From NCBI RefSeq assembly GCF_900626075.1, contig NZ_UYZY01000002.1, positions 434,001 through 498,000 on the forward strand: 64,000 nucleotides of DNA, read 5' to 3'. The first letter of the stretch is position 1. The number at the start of each line of letters is the position of its first letter. Below, piece by piece: positions 15,909 to 24,558 of this stretch. A program made the translations under genes and the position numbers. The DNA comes from Clostridium transplantifaecale (GTDB lineage Bacteria; Bacillota; Clostridia; Lachnospirales; Lachnospiraceae). The notes beneath the pieces were generated by a model. That model was not told where the DNA came from, did no database searches, and saw nothing but the letters and a program-made list of their open reading frames with translations.

Positions 15909-18900
15909 TTACTTAAGTCCTTTATTACCTGCCTCCAGGTCTTTACTTTTATCACTTACTTCAGGATCCTGAGCGTCTGCTTCAGACTCTTTATTGCTTA
16001 CTTCAGGCTCGTTGGCGCTAACTTCCGGTGCTTTGTCTCCTGCTTCCGGTTCCTTAGAGCCTGACTCCTGGTTCTGGCCGCCTGTCTCCGGCTCCTGGTC
16101 TCCTGACTCCGGCTCCTGGTCTCCTGACTTCGTTTTCTGGTCATCTGTCTCCGGCTCCTGGTCGCCTGTCTCCGGCTCCTGGTCACCTGTCTCCGGCTCC
16201 TGGTCACCTGTCTCCGGCTCCTGGTCGCCTGACTCCGTTTTCTGGTCATCTGTCTCCGGTTTCTGGTCGCCTGTCTCCGGTTTCTGGTCGCCTGCCTCCG
16301 GCTCCTGATCGCCTGTCTCCGGTTCCTGGTCGCCTGACTCCGGCTCCTGGTCTCCGGCTTCCGGCTCCTTATTATCTACTTCCGGTTTATTACCGTCTTC
16401 CTCTGTTTTGCTGTCTGTCTCGCCCGGCTCTTCGGATGGCGGTAAAACATCTTCGGAAGGGGCTGGCGTCACGGCAGAGTTGTCTATATCCTCCTCCGGT
16501 TTTGCCACTTTTCCGGTTTCGTCGAGGTAAATCTCAAAGCTCAGTTCGTCATAGCCTTCCGCCTCGATGGTTATGGCGTTCTCTTCTTCCGTGTTGAATC
16601 CGTTTACACTTAAATCAAGGTATTTTAGAATTCCGTAGGATTCATCCTCCGACACCTTGTACCGATCCACATCATCTGAAGAAATTGACGAGCCGCTATA
16701 CGTATATTCCTGTCCGTTTACCTGAATCGTTGTCTTATCCGTATTTTTAAGGACGTTCAGATACGCCTCTAATTCTTCTTCCGTTGCCTTTTCAAAAGTT
16801 ACACGATAATATTTTCCCAATAGTATAGAAGATTTAAGTTCCGCTTTTTTTACCTCCGGCGCCGTCAATAATCCGGCCGGCGGCTCCTGCTCCTCTCCCT
16901 CTGTTATATCCCCATTTTTATCCAGGAATACGTCAAAGCTCAAATCATCGCAGCCCTCCACTTCGATTGTTACGGTGTTTTTTCCTGCCGCAAAGCCGTT
17001 GATACTGAGATCCAGATACTGTATTCCACCATTTGTTTCATTATCAGATACCGTGTATCGGTACTGATCACTTTCACTTACCGAAAGGCCGCTGTAGGTA
17101 TATTTTTCTCCATTTACCTGAATTTCTGTTTTTGTGCTGTTTTCCAGCTCCTTCAGATATAATTCCAGCGCCTGTTCCGAATCGGCATTAAAGGATACGC
17201 GGTAATATTTTCCATAGAAAAATGCTGATTTTTTCTCCACCTTATCCACCTCAGGCGTTGCCGGGGTTTCGGACGGGTTCTGCTCTTCCTCTCCCTGTTC
17301 AATCCTGAACTCCAGTGTTTTCGGCGTATAATTATCGGCACGTACCGTTACCATATAATCTCCGGACTCTTTAAAAAGCCCTTTTTGTAACACAAAGCCA
17401 AATTTACCGGGCACATAATTATCATCACCGGAAAGTGAACCTTCCGTATTGGAAGTCACTTTAAAGCTGCTTCCGTCCGGTTTCCTGAGCTCAATTCCCT
17501 TCAGGTTCTTCATAAAGTCCCCGCGCAGCACGCCCTGGTCCCCGTCGTCCTCTCCGCAGGCTGCCGTCACATGCACATCCTGGCCGGTATAATATACAGA
17601 TGCATCTGCCGCATCTTCTCCCGCCGCCGGGTTCGGATTGGACAGCGACAGGTCAAACTGTTCCTGTGCCTTATTTATATTCAGCTCTGCTATTGCCGTC
17701 TGGTATCCTTCAGAAACGATTCTCAGCTCGTGGACTCCCGCAGTTAGTTGGATGCTTCCTCCTGCAGTCCCCTTTGTGGAGGAGTAAATGACAGCTTTCC
17801 CGGTGTCCTCATCAAACATATATCCGGCCAGGTAACTGTCGTTACGAAGTTCCGTTGCACTGCCATCCAGATAGAATCTGGTGTTTTTATTCAAATATAG
17901 CGGATCCGTGCTGCAGCCCAGCACCAAATCTTCTCCAAATGCACCGCTAAGTCCTTCCAACTGAGGCGCACGTTTACCCGTCATCTCGGTAAACAGGAAG
18001 GTTGAACCAAGAAGGCCGTCTTCCAGCACCCGTTTTACCTGATATGGCCGGTTTTCCGTCTGTCCTTTGCCAATCTCCGCATACCGGCGGAAGGAAAGCA
18101 CCGCGTTGTCTCCCATTCCCGCATCCTTTACCGCATTCAAATACGTTACGAAATCAAACAACTCATCTGCATTCTCGTCCATTACCGCTACCGGGCTCTG
18201 CGACTCCCAGCGTTCGAGAACAGCTTCAGCAGCTTGATTAGTCATTCCGATCTTTTCCAGTATCAGCGCATTGACAATCAGATCATGATCAAAAATCAGG
18301 AATGCGTTCATATCACCGCCGCCTGATGAACCGGATTCTCCGGAGGAACCTGATGATCCGTTCCAGGATGCACCGGAAATGGCATCTGCGCCGTAATCCG
18401 AACTGCCGGAACGTTTACCGAATATTGTTACGGCAGAACCGATTTCTACGGATTTTGTCATTGTTTTATAGCCGTTGGCATAGGCCGTTACCGTATATAT
18501 TCCGGATTCATCCGTGACTGTCTCTTCTTTCGTATTAGTGCCGCAGATATGAAGCATATCCCCTATCTCATACCATTCCGTTATATTTTCCAGCTCTTTT
18601 GTTTTACCGGATGGGGCCGTCAGCTCCACTCTGTAAATCGGTGACAGGATTTCATTGCCAAATGTTGCGCCGTCCTCCCCTTCGATTGTAAAAGCAAAGC
18701 ATTCTCCCGGCTCGGGGTTCAGATTCAGTGTATTCAGCTTCATTGTAAATGTCCTGTTATCCACGAGGTGGACCGGAACCGTCACCGTTGCAGTGCTGTA
18801 ACCGGATACCAGGTTTAACTGATAGCGGCCTCTGGAAAAAAGATTTGTCTGCGGCAGGCTGATTTTCAATACCCCCGTTTTTCCATATGCATTTTCTGTG

Positions 18901-20294
18901 GACTTCCTGAATGACAGCTCACTGTTCAGAATGCTGTTCTCCTGATTGAGAGCCTTTATTGTTTTAATCTCATTAAACCACTCTTCCTGGGCCTTCGTCT
19001 CCAGTGAAAGCTTAACAGTAATTTCACCGTTCCCTGTCTCCTGGTCAATCAGAGTATCCGGAACATAATATGCGGACGGTATCTCCTCCGATGCGCTTCC
19101 CCTTCGGTCACTCAGATCAAATGTGGTTCTCTCAGGCTCCACTCTGACCTGGCCATTCTTATCATAAACATCCAGATAGTAGTCGAACCTGGATACGGGC
19201 CCGTTCGTCAGTATTGCCTTCGGAGCATTATCCGCGCCTCCGGCATCCGGAGCCGTTGCCGCAGCCGCGCTGCCAAGCTTCACAGTCTGTTTCCTGCCGT
19301 CACTTTCCCTTGTCACGGTGACTGAACCGGGTTTCAGCACCGTGCTTTCCCATTTTACAACCGAACCGTCATCATCAACCCTGGTCAGCGTATCTGTTAC
19401 ATCGGTTCCGTCAATCCGGACGCTGTAATCATCAATCGTACCATCCTCAAAGGTGATAACGGCATATCGGATCCATCCAAGATTCAAAAATTGGGTTTTA
19501 TCCTGGTCAATCAGCTCACCTGATTTACCCTCATCACCGGTATTTTCATCAACAGTATTTTCACCACTGCCATTCAGGTCGTCACCGCCCGGCTTAACCG
19601 TATTTTCAGAACCGCTGCCCCCGGAATTGCCACTGCCCGCACTTCCGCTTCCGGAGCCTGCGCTTCCGGAACTTCTGCCGCCGGAGCTTTTGCCGCCGGT
19701 AGAAGCGGCCTTCGTATTATCTGCGGAAGAGAACCCGCGGCCTGGTTCGTAATGAACACTTCCGTCTTTTTCAATCCATCTTCCCTGTGCATCCGTCAGA
19801 AATCCCCCCGGAGCTTCCTTCCCGGCATACATTTTTCCCTTTTCACTGCCTTCTGCCGACTCAAAGAAATAACAGTAGCCGTCAATCCACTGCCAGCCCG
19901 TCAGGGCAGAACCCTGGCTTCCGTCGCTGGCCGTATTCAAAAAATACCGTTGTCCGGACGGTTCCTGGAACCACCCGGTGCGCATCATTCCTTCCACTCC
20001 ATCCTGAGCGGTGTTCAAATAAAACAGCTTTCCGTCTATATTCTGCCAGCCCGTCCTCAGCGCTCCATTTCCGGGATCCAGGTAATACCACCCGCCGGCC
20101 GTCTGAAGCCATCCCGTCCGCGCCGTTCCTGCCGAATCATAGTACCTCCAGATTCCGTCTCCGAAATCCCATCTTCCCTGTGTGAGAACCTCCTGTGACG
20201 GTCCGGTGGGGACCGCCCATGCCGTTCCCGTCTGGAAGGTCATACAAGCCGCCGTCAATATTGGGACGACCGCCCTGCGCATACACTTTCTCAT
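15909..20294 (-). CDS. Large secreted cell-wall-binding protein with DUF1533-like domains and a GDQEPET repeat tail
   Basis: 1461 residues. A signal peptide (cleavage near AWAVP) is followed by about four glucan/choline-binding-type repeats rich in W, Y and G (GWLQTAGGWYYLD, GWQNIDGKLFYLN), which should anchor it to the wall. A Gly/Ser linker follows (about 190-235), then a long central region of beta-rich segments. Two tandem domains of about 120 residues (starting at VDKVEKKSAFFYGKYYRVSF and VKKAELKSSILLGKYYRVTF) resemble DUF1533, a domain found in haem- or haemoglobin-binding surface proteins of Gram-positives. The C-terminus is a Glu/Pro-rich tail of 7-residue repeats. No LPXTG sorting signal is present. 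GGAGG precedes ATG. It is monocistronic behind a promoter with paired palindromes. Ligand unknown. Confidence 0.85.
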   Translation of the reverse strand: MRKCMRRAVVPILTAACMTFQTGTAWAVPTGPSQEVLTQGRWDFGDGIWRYYDSAGTARTGWLQTAGGWYYLDPGNGALRTGWQNIDGKLFYLNTAQDGVEGMMRTGWFQEPSGQRYFLNTASDGSQGSALTGWQWIDGYCYFFESAEGSEKGKMYAGKEAPGGFLTDAQGRWIEKDGSVHYEPGRGFSSADNTKAASTGGKSSGGRSSGSAGSGSGSAGSGNSGGSGSENTVKPGGDDLNGSGENTVDENTGDEGKSGELIDQDKTQFLNLGWIRYAVITFEDGTIDDYSVRIDGTDVTDTLTRVDDDGSVVKWESTVLKPGSVTVTRESDGRKQTVKLGSAAAATAPDAGGADNAPKAILTNGPVSRFDYYLDVYDKNGQVRVEPERTTFDLSDRRGSASEEIPSAYYVPDTLIDQETGNGEITVKLSLETKAQEEWFNEIKTIKALNQENSILNSELSFRKSTENAYGKTGVLKISLPQTNLFSRGRYQLNLVSGYSTATVTVPVHLVDNRTFTMKLNTLNLNPEPGECFAFTIEGEDGATFGNEILSPIYRVELTAPSGKTKELENITEWYEIGDMLHICGTNTKEETVTDESGIYTVTAYANGYKTMTKSVEIGSAVTIFGKRSGSSDYGADAISGASWNGSSGSSGESGSSGGGDMNAFLIFDHDLIVNALILEKIGMTNQAAEAVLERWESQSPVAVMDENADELFDFVTYLNAVKDAGMGDNAVLSFRRYAEIGKGQTENRPYQVKRVLEDGLLGSTFLFTEMTGKRAPQLEGLSGAFGEDLVLGCSTDPLYLNKNTRFYLDGSATELRNDSYLAGYMFDEDTGKAVIYSSTKGTAGGSIQLTAGVHELRIVSEGYQTAIAELNINKAQEQFDLSLSNPNPAAGEDAADASVYYTGQDVHVTAACGEDDGDQGVLRGDFMKNLKGIELRKPDGSSFKVTSNTEGSLSGDDNYVPGKFGFVLQKGLFKESGDYMVTVRADNYTPKTLEFRIEQGEEEQNPSETPATPEVDKVEKKSAFFYGKYYRVSFNADSEQALELYLKELENSTKTEIQVNGEKYTYSGLSVSESDQYRYTVSDNETNGGIQYLDLSINGFAAGKNTVTIEVEGCDDLSFDVFLDKNGDITEGEEQEPPAGLLTAPEVKKAELKSSILLGKYYRVTFEKATEEELEAYLNVLKNTDKTTIQVNGQEYTYSGSSISSDDVDRYKVSEDESYGILKYLDLSVNGFNTEEENAITIEAEGYDELSFEIYLDETGKVAKPEEDIDNSAVTPAPSEDVLPPSEEPGETDSKTEEDGNKPEVDNKEPEAGDQEPESGDQEPETGDQEPEAGDQKPETGDQKPETDDQKTESGDQEPETGDQEPETGDQEPETGDQEPETDDQKTKSGDQEPESGDQEPETGGQNQESGSKEPEAGDKAPEVSANEPEVSNKESEADAQDPEVSDKSKDLEAGNKGLK
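16062..16370 (-). repeat. 21-bp tandem repeat encoding GDQEPET units
   Basis: About 14 consecutive 21-bp units encode heptads such as GDQEPET, GDQEPES, GDQKPET and DDQKTES. The order of variant units (a DDQKT unit followed by GDQEPE units) recurs, suggesting duplication of blocks of five units. The unit length preserves the frame, so copy number can vary without breaking the gene. Confidence 0.9.
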
Positions 20295-20316
20295 TGTTTT
20301 TCCTCCTATTTCCTCT

Positions 20317-20402
20317 GTGGTTAGTTCCGTCTAACCACGTATTACAGTCTAGCATTGGAAATATTTGGTTGTCAACGCCAATAGTTAGTTTTGACTAACT
20401 AT
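20317..20402 (-). promoter_or_regulatory. Surface-protein promoter flanked by two related palindromes
   Basis: Minus strand: -35 TTGACA (20370-20375), 18-bp spacer, -10 TAGACT (20346-20351). A palindrome GTGGTTAG-N6-CTAACCAC (20317-20338) covers the transcription start and a second, ATAGTTAGT-N4-ACTAACTAT (20381-20402), lies just upstream of the -35. Both share GTTAGTTnnGnCTAAC. This is the layout of a repressor (for example TetR-like) with two operators. No such regulator is encoded in the window. Confidence 0.7.
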
Positions 20403-20437
20403 TTTTCTCAATATGCTTTTGGCATATTATGAAAGAC

Positions 20438-20474
20438 ACAGCCTGTGAACCAGGAAATGCTGTCCACAGGCTGT
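20438..20474. terminator. Hairpin in the surface-protein / amidohydrolase gap
   Basis: ACAGCCTGTG (20438-20447) pairs perfectly with CACAGGCTGT (20465-20474) around a 17-nt loop. No T-run follows on either strand, so a terminator role is only possible. Confidence 0.45.
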
Positions 20475-20636
20475 ATTCCGCAAAGGAGTTTTGCAGGCGT
20501 TTTATTTCTTATCTTTCATAATCTGTTAACAGGTTGTTCACAATCTATTCACATATAATTTTTATACTAAAAGCATAAGAAATTTCATTTTTTCTTTACT
20601 TTTATGGTGATTTTGCACATAGATTTTTCATAATTG

Positions 20637-20661
20637 CCCCGGCAGCCTAACGGCTCCGGGG
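20637..20661 (-). terminator. Probable terminator of the amidohydrolase gene
   Basis: CCCCGG-C-AGCC / GGCT-CCGGGG, a 10-bp stem with one bulged base and a 4-nt loop, about 85 bases beyond the amidohydrolase stop codon on the minus strand. Confidence 0.55.
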
Positions 20662-20743
20662 TCTCCTCATTTTATCGTTTTCTTCTCATCATTTTCCCTG
20701 TCTGACAAGCCCTCCGGGCTGCCTGGCCATGAATGGTTCCATA

Positions 20744-22414
20744 TTATAACCTTTTATACAGGATTTTTCCGCTCTTAATTGTCTCAAGGACTCGGATTTT
20801 CTTAATCTCCATCGGTGGCACGGTAAGCGGATTTGCAGTAAGTATGACGAAGTCTGCTTTTTTCCCCGGTTCTATTGTCCCTTTTTCCGATTCCTCCCCA
20901 TACTGGTATGCCGCGTTAACCGTCACCGCTTTCAGGGCCTCGTATGGCGTAACCCGCTCCATCACTCCCATTGGGTGTCCTCCGCAGCTGATTCTGTTTA
21001 CCGCGCACCAGATCGTCTCTATCATGTCGGGCTGAATCACCGGCGAATCCTGATGGAAAGTCACATTCACTCCATCGTCGATGGCCGTCCTTGCAGGACT
21101 GATTTTAAGGGCGCGCGCCTCCCCAAAATTCTTCAGATGCACGTCTCCCCAGTACCAGGTGTGGGCCGTAAAGAAGGACGCGGTAATGGAAAGCTCCGCC
21201 ATCTGCGCAAGCTGATCGGATCTCACCATCTGTGCATGGATCATGACCGGCCGGGTCTGTCCCGGATCCGCGCCTGTCTCCCGGGCCGCCTCTCTGCAGG
21301 CATCTATCATCTGCTGTGCAGCTGCGTCCCCGTTGCAATGTACCAGAAGCTGCCGTCCCTCCCGGAGCGCCGTCTCAAAATATGACCTAACCTCTTCATC
21401 TTTAAAAATAGGATAACCGCAGTATCCCTCCGGTTCGCGCTCGTATGGGCTGCTCATCCAGGCGGTCCGTCCCTGTGGGGATCCGTCCAGGAAAATTTTA
21501 TAGCCGCCGATGCGCAGATGATTGTAGTATTGACCGGTATAATCAGGATTTTCTTCCGTCAGCTCATGTGCGTCGTTAAGCGCTGCGTACGCCACTACAT
21601 CCGCATGCAGCAGCTCATTCTCTGCCGCGTATTTTAAGAGCTTCCACTCATCACTCCGGGTGCGTCCGTCCTGAATTGTCGTGATTCCATGGCTCAGGTA
21701 AATCTGTTCCGCAGCCTCCAACTGCCTTGCGAGCTGCTCCATACCCGGCTCCGGAATCACGGAAGAGGAGCCGGTAAATGCAGTCTCTTCCAGATAGCCG
21801 TCCGGCTCGCCATAACCGTGCAGGCTGTCGCTCCCGGCTTCACCGGTTCCTCCGTTCCTGCTTTTTCCGTTCCCGGATCCGGCTGCCGTCCGGCCGATAC
21901 GGCCTCCGTCCGGGTCTTTCGTATCCTTTGTTATTCCCATCTTTTCAAGAGCCGGAGTGTTTACAACTCCCATGTGGCCGCTGGCATGGGTTATCATCAC
22001 AGGATTATCGGGAAATGCAGCGTCCAGGACAAAGCGGTCCGGGTGCCTCCCCTCCGCCAGTTTATTGTGGTCGTAGCCTGTCCCGATAATCCAGTCTCCG
22101 GCGCCGAGCTTCCGCTCCTCCTTAAACTTCTTAAGAAGCGCAATCAGGCTGTCAAAGCTGTCGGCCTCCTGAAGCACCGCATAAGACAGCACCTTTGCCA
22201 TCGCCGTAATATGGCTGTGGGGATCTATAAATGCAGGGAGCATCACTGCCCCCTGCAAATCCTTTAAAACCGGCTCTTCCGCCATGGCTCTCACCTCTTC
22301 GAGGGAACCTGCGGCCTGAATCCGTCCGCCGTCCGTCAGCACTGCTTCCGCCATGACAGGCTCAGTGCCGGTCATCGTGATAATTGTTCCATTATAATAT
22401 AAAGTCTTCGCCAT
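20744..22414 (-). CDS. YtcJ-like metal-dependent amidohydrolase
   Basis: 556 residues, typical length for the YtcJ branch of the amidohydrolase superfamily (cytosolic hydrolysis of C-N bonds; natural substrates mostly unknown). The N-terminal beta-sandwich begins TLYYNGTIITMTG; the metal site is PAFIDPHSHITAMAK near residue 68, with later family motifs HGITTIQDGR, LDGSPQGRTAW, LVHCNGDAAAQQMIDA, HAQMVRSDQL, TFHQDSPVIQPDMIETIW and TVNAAYQYG. A Gly/Ser/Asn-rich insert of about 40 residues near 178-215 looks like a flexible loop not shared by most relatives. AGGAG is seven bases before ATG. It lies 138 bp downstream of glcK on the same strand with no link in function evident. Confidence 0.88.
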   Translation of the reverse strand: MAKTLYYNGTIITMTGTEPVMAEAVLTDGGRIQAAGSLEEVRAMAEEPVLKDLQGAVMLPAFIDPHSHITAMAKVLSYAVLQEADSFDSLIALLKKFKEERKLGAGDWIIGTGYDHNKLAEGRHPDRFVLDAAFPDNPVMITHASGHMGVVNTPALEKMGITKDTKDPDGGRIGRTAAGSGNGKSRNGGTGEAGSDSLHGYGEPDGYLEETAFTGSSSVIPEPGMEQLARQLEAAEQIYLSHGITTIQDGRTRSDEWKLLKYAAENELLHADVVAYAALNDAHELTEENPDYTGQYYNHLRIGGYKIFLDGSPQGRTAWMSSPYEREPEGYCGYPIFKDEEVRSYFETALREGRQLLVHCNGDAAAQQMIDACREAARETGADPGQTRPVMIHAQMVRSDQLAQMAELSITASFFTAHTWYWGDVHLKNFGEARALKISPARTAIDDGVNVTFHQDSPVIQPDMIETIWCAVNRISCGGHPMGVMERVTPYEALKAVTVNAAYQYGEESEKGTIEPGKKADFVILTANPLTVPPMEIKKIRVLETIKSGKILYKRL

Positions 22415-22551
22415 AATAACACTCCTGTTTGAATCACTCCGTTTTTTATCCGGCTTCTCTATGGTTAAAGTGCCTCTTGCGGCACATCCTGCGTGAACCG
22501 TAAACCTCTATACCCATTATTATGCTCAGACCCGCCTGTTCTTAAACTTAA

Positions 22552-23496
22552 TCAGTCCAGAATCAGCCTTGCGGCTCCATAGATTCCAGCGTCATTACCC
22601 AGTGTTGCAAGCTCGATTCCGGCCTTGTTCTCTGAAATAGGCGTATACTCCTCATAGTACTTGCGAATCTTGTCCGTCAGGAATGTGCCGGCCTTTGAAA
22701 CGCCTCCGCCAATGACAAACACTTCCGGATCCACGGTCATCGACACGATGGCAAGCGCCCATCCGAGATAGTAGCAGACCGTCTCCATCACTTCCAGCGC
22801 CAGGGCATCTCCCGCCTTAGCGCAGTCCACTACATTCTTTGCCGATATGCGGTCTCCGAATTTACGCATAGCAGAATCCGCGCTGCTCTTCTCCATGATC
22901 CTCCTCGCCTCTCTGGCAATGCCGGTAGCCGATGCAATCTGCTCGACGCAGCCGTAGCCTTTACAGTTGCACGGTTCCTTCTCTCCCTCGCGGATCCGCA
23001 TATGGCCAATCTCACCTGCCAGGCCGTGTTTTCCGGGAATAATCTTCTGATCAATGATAACGCCTCCGCCGACACCTGTCCCGAGAGTCACCATGACGAT
23101 GTCGCAGTATCCTTTACCGCCGCCCTGCCACATCTCTCCAAGAGCCGCCACATTGGCGTCGTTGCCCGTCTTTACCGTAATGCCGTCCAGAAGTCCGCTC
23201 AGGATTTCCTGCGGGTTCATATCATGCCAGCCCAGATTGACACAGACCTCCACATATCCGTTCGGAAGCACCGGTCCGGGAATTCCAAGACCCACTCCCG
23301 CAACATCGGACAGGGTAATATTCTGCTCTTTTAAAACCTTCCGGATCGATGCCGCTGCATCGGGAAGGATGTATTTTCCGTTCTCCTCTTTTCTGGTCGG
23401 CACTTCCCACTTCTTTACCAGTGTCCCGTCCAGTTCGAACATTCCAACCTTTACCGTGGTTCCGCCTACGTCTACGCCAATACACTTTTTACTCAT
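22552..23496 (-). CDS. glcK: ROK family glucokinase
   Basis: 314 residues. ATP-dependent phosphorylation of glucose in the cytosol. The N-terminal phosphate loop is GVDVGGTTVKVGMF (7-20), followed by GIPGPV, TGNDANVAALGE (catalytic Asp in NDAN), TLGTGVGGGVI and the ROK zinc motif EIGHMR ... CNCKGYGCVEQIAS (C-x-C-x4-C). VIGGGVSKAG is near the C-terminus. A ribosome binding site GGGAGG precedes ATG. It has its own promoter at 23582-23610, whose -35 lies four bases from a structured repeat. With pgi and tkt in the same window it belongs to central sugar metabolism. Confidence 0.93.
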   Translation of the reverse strand: MSKKCIGVDVGGTTVKVGMFELDGTLVKKWEVPTRKEENGKYILPDAAASIRKVLKEQNITLSDVAGVGLGIPGPVLPNGYVEVCVNLGWHDMNPQEILSGLLDGITVKTGNDANVAALGEMWQGGGKGYCDIVMVTLGTGVGGGVIIDQKIIPGKHGLAGEIGHMRIREGEKEPCNCKGYGCVEQIASATGIAREARRIMEKSSADSAMRKFGDRISAKNVVDCAKAGDALALEVMETVCYYLGWALAIVSMTVDPEVFVIGGGVSKAGTFLTDKIRKYYEEYTPISENKAGIELATLGNDAGIYGAARLILD

Positions 23497-23581
23497 GCTA
23501 CGGCCTCCCTTAACTCTCTCTGTTCCATTTATTATTACCCGATTGTGTGATTATACTGCAATCTCTTTATTTTTCATTTCC

Positions 23582-23610
23582 ATTATAAGAGATAGGCTGG
23601 TATATTGCAA
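23582..23610 (-). promoter_or_regulatory. Sigma-A promoter of glcK
   Basis: Minus strand: -35 TTGCAA (23605-23610), 17-bp spacer, -10 TATAAT (23582-23587). The terminal repeat of the adjacent element begins at 23615, four bases upstream of the -35. Confidence 0.75.
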
Positions 23611-23614
23611 GAGA

Positions 23615-23935
23615 GGGATTTAATTGAGAAATGAGGACGCCGCCGTCAGGCCGGGGACCGGGGTGGTGAGGGGGATCGATGAGTCTTTCGTCCCGGGCGT
23701 CAGGTTGTCGTGGGCGGGGAATCCGGGCAGAAAAAGTTCCTCCGGGAAACGCTTGCGCTCGTTGGAGTACATAATGGTACTAACCTCGAAAAGACCTCGG
23801 TAAGTGCCAATGAACTCCCAGGTTCCCTCCGGAATCTTTTTCTCCCTTCTTCCCCACAGGAAGGTTATGACCGGGACGAAAGACTCAGCCAAGATAGCGG
23901 CCCGGCCCCCGGCCTGCGGCGGCTGATCTGTCCTA
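23615..23935. repeat. Structured repeat copy A (divergent) at locus 1
   Basis: An element of about 320 bp. Its core is bounded by a perfect 16-bp inverted repeat, GAGTCTTTCGTCCCGG (23681-23696) and its complement (23871-23886). Inside, AGAAAAAG-TTCC and GGAA-CTTTTTCT segments pair, as do GGGAA/TTCCC. A GC-rich subterminal repeat (GCCGCCGTCAGGCCGGGG near 23639) recurs inverted near 23900-23920. The sequence differs widely from the other copies, but the paired arms differ together. No protein is supported. Confidence 0.75.
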
Positions 23936-24153
23936 TTCCTTCAATGGGGGAGGCGCTTGTCGCTGCCACCGCGTTTCCCCAGATACCGGAAAACTGCATC
24001 CTATTCACTATGAGACTGTGTAAGATTATAAGCTTAGAGTGTTTATTCTAATACTCTTTTTATGCATCCCAGAATATCGTCAGAATGTAAAATAGTTACG
24101 ACTATATCGTGGCCGCGACAATACCACCTCCCCACTTGACGAAAGAGACAATT
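23936..24153. other. Unique spacer between two repeat copies
   Basis: About 220 bp between copies A and B, AT-richer than the repeats, with no ORF, promoter or strong hairpin recognised. It could be a remnant of the pre-insertion intergenic region. Confidence 0.4.
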
Positions 24154-24460
24154 AGCCTCTGAAGGCGGCGGACGGGGCAATAACCTTCGCTGAGTCTTCA
24201 GTCCCGCCGACAACCTGACCGGGGAAGGAAGGAGAAAACTTTCCGAAGGGGACCTTGGAATCCGCCGGTGCTTGCTGAGGTCTTACACGAAGCTAGCATC
24301 CGTTGCGCATTCCACAAGCGGGAGCGAGTCCCCGTAGGAATTTTTTCTCCTGGATTCCCCCTCACAACAACCTGCAAACCGGGACTGAAGACTCATACAC
24401 ACCCTCCCACCACCCCGTCCGCCGTCTTACAGAGGCGTCCTCGCATTTCAATTAAATCCC
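24154..24460. repeat. Structured repeat copy B at locus 1
   Basis: An element of about 305 bp in inverted orientation to copy A. The core is bounded by GAGTCTTCAGTCCCG (24192-24206) and its exact complement (24380-24394). The ends carry GCCTCTG-rich subterminal repeats, and the outer 27 bp (24434-24460) match the left end of copy A (23615-23641) as an inverted repeat at 23 of 27 positions. It is highly similar to loci 2 and 3. The short reading frame ASIRCAFHKRERVPVGIFSP recurs in every close copy but has no ribosome binding site and is taken as a by-product of DNA identity. Confidence 0.8.
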
Positions 24461-24494
24461 CATTACTATACCTATAAGTGTGGATACATAATAA

Positions 24495-24532
24495 AGCGTG
24501 AGGAGCCCCGGAACACCGGTTCTCCTCACGCT
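24495..24532 (-). terminator. Terminator of tkt
   Basis: AGCGTGAGGAG (24495-24505) pairs perfectly with CTCCTCACGCT (24522-24532); the loop contains a CCGG/CCGG inner stem. On the minus strand it is followed by TTTATTAT. It lies 27 bases after the tkt stop codon. Confidence 0.85.
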
Positions 24533-24558
24533 ATTCAGCCACCCTATATGACTTTCGC

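Larger units (their letters stand above)
20403..20743. other. 341-bp intergenic region with two hairpins
   Basis: No ORF is supported. Besides the hairpins at 20438-20474 and 20637-20661, the stretch 20510-20640 is AT-rich and unstructured. Confidence 0.5.

Noticed and set aside
15994-16308. Plus-strand ORF rich in SGSWSPVSGSWSP
   Set aside because: It is the antisense shadow of the 21-bp tandem repeat in the surface-protein gene, whose period keeps every frame open.
20438-20474. Riboswitch or attenuator upstream of the surface-protein gene
   Set aside because: The hairpin lies upstream of the promoter (20346-20375, minus strand), so it is not in that transcript.
24268-24477. Short ORF (ASIRCAFHKRERVPVGIFSP...) recurring at three loci
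   Set aside because: It lies within the structured repeats, lacks a ribosome binding site, and appears only because the DNA is nearly identical. The divergent copy 1A does not keep it.
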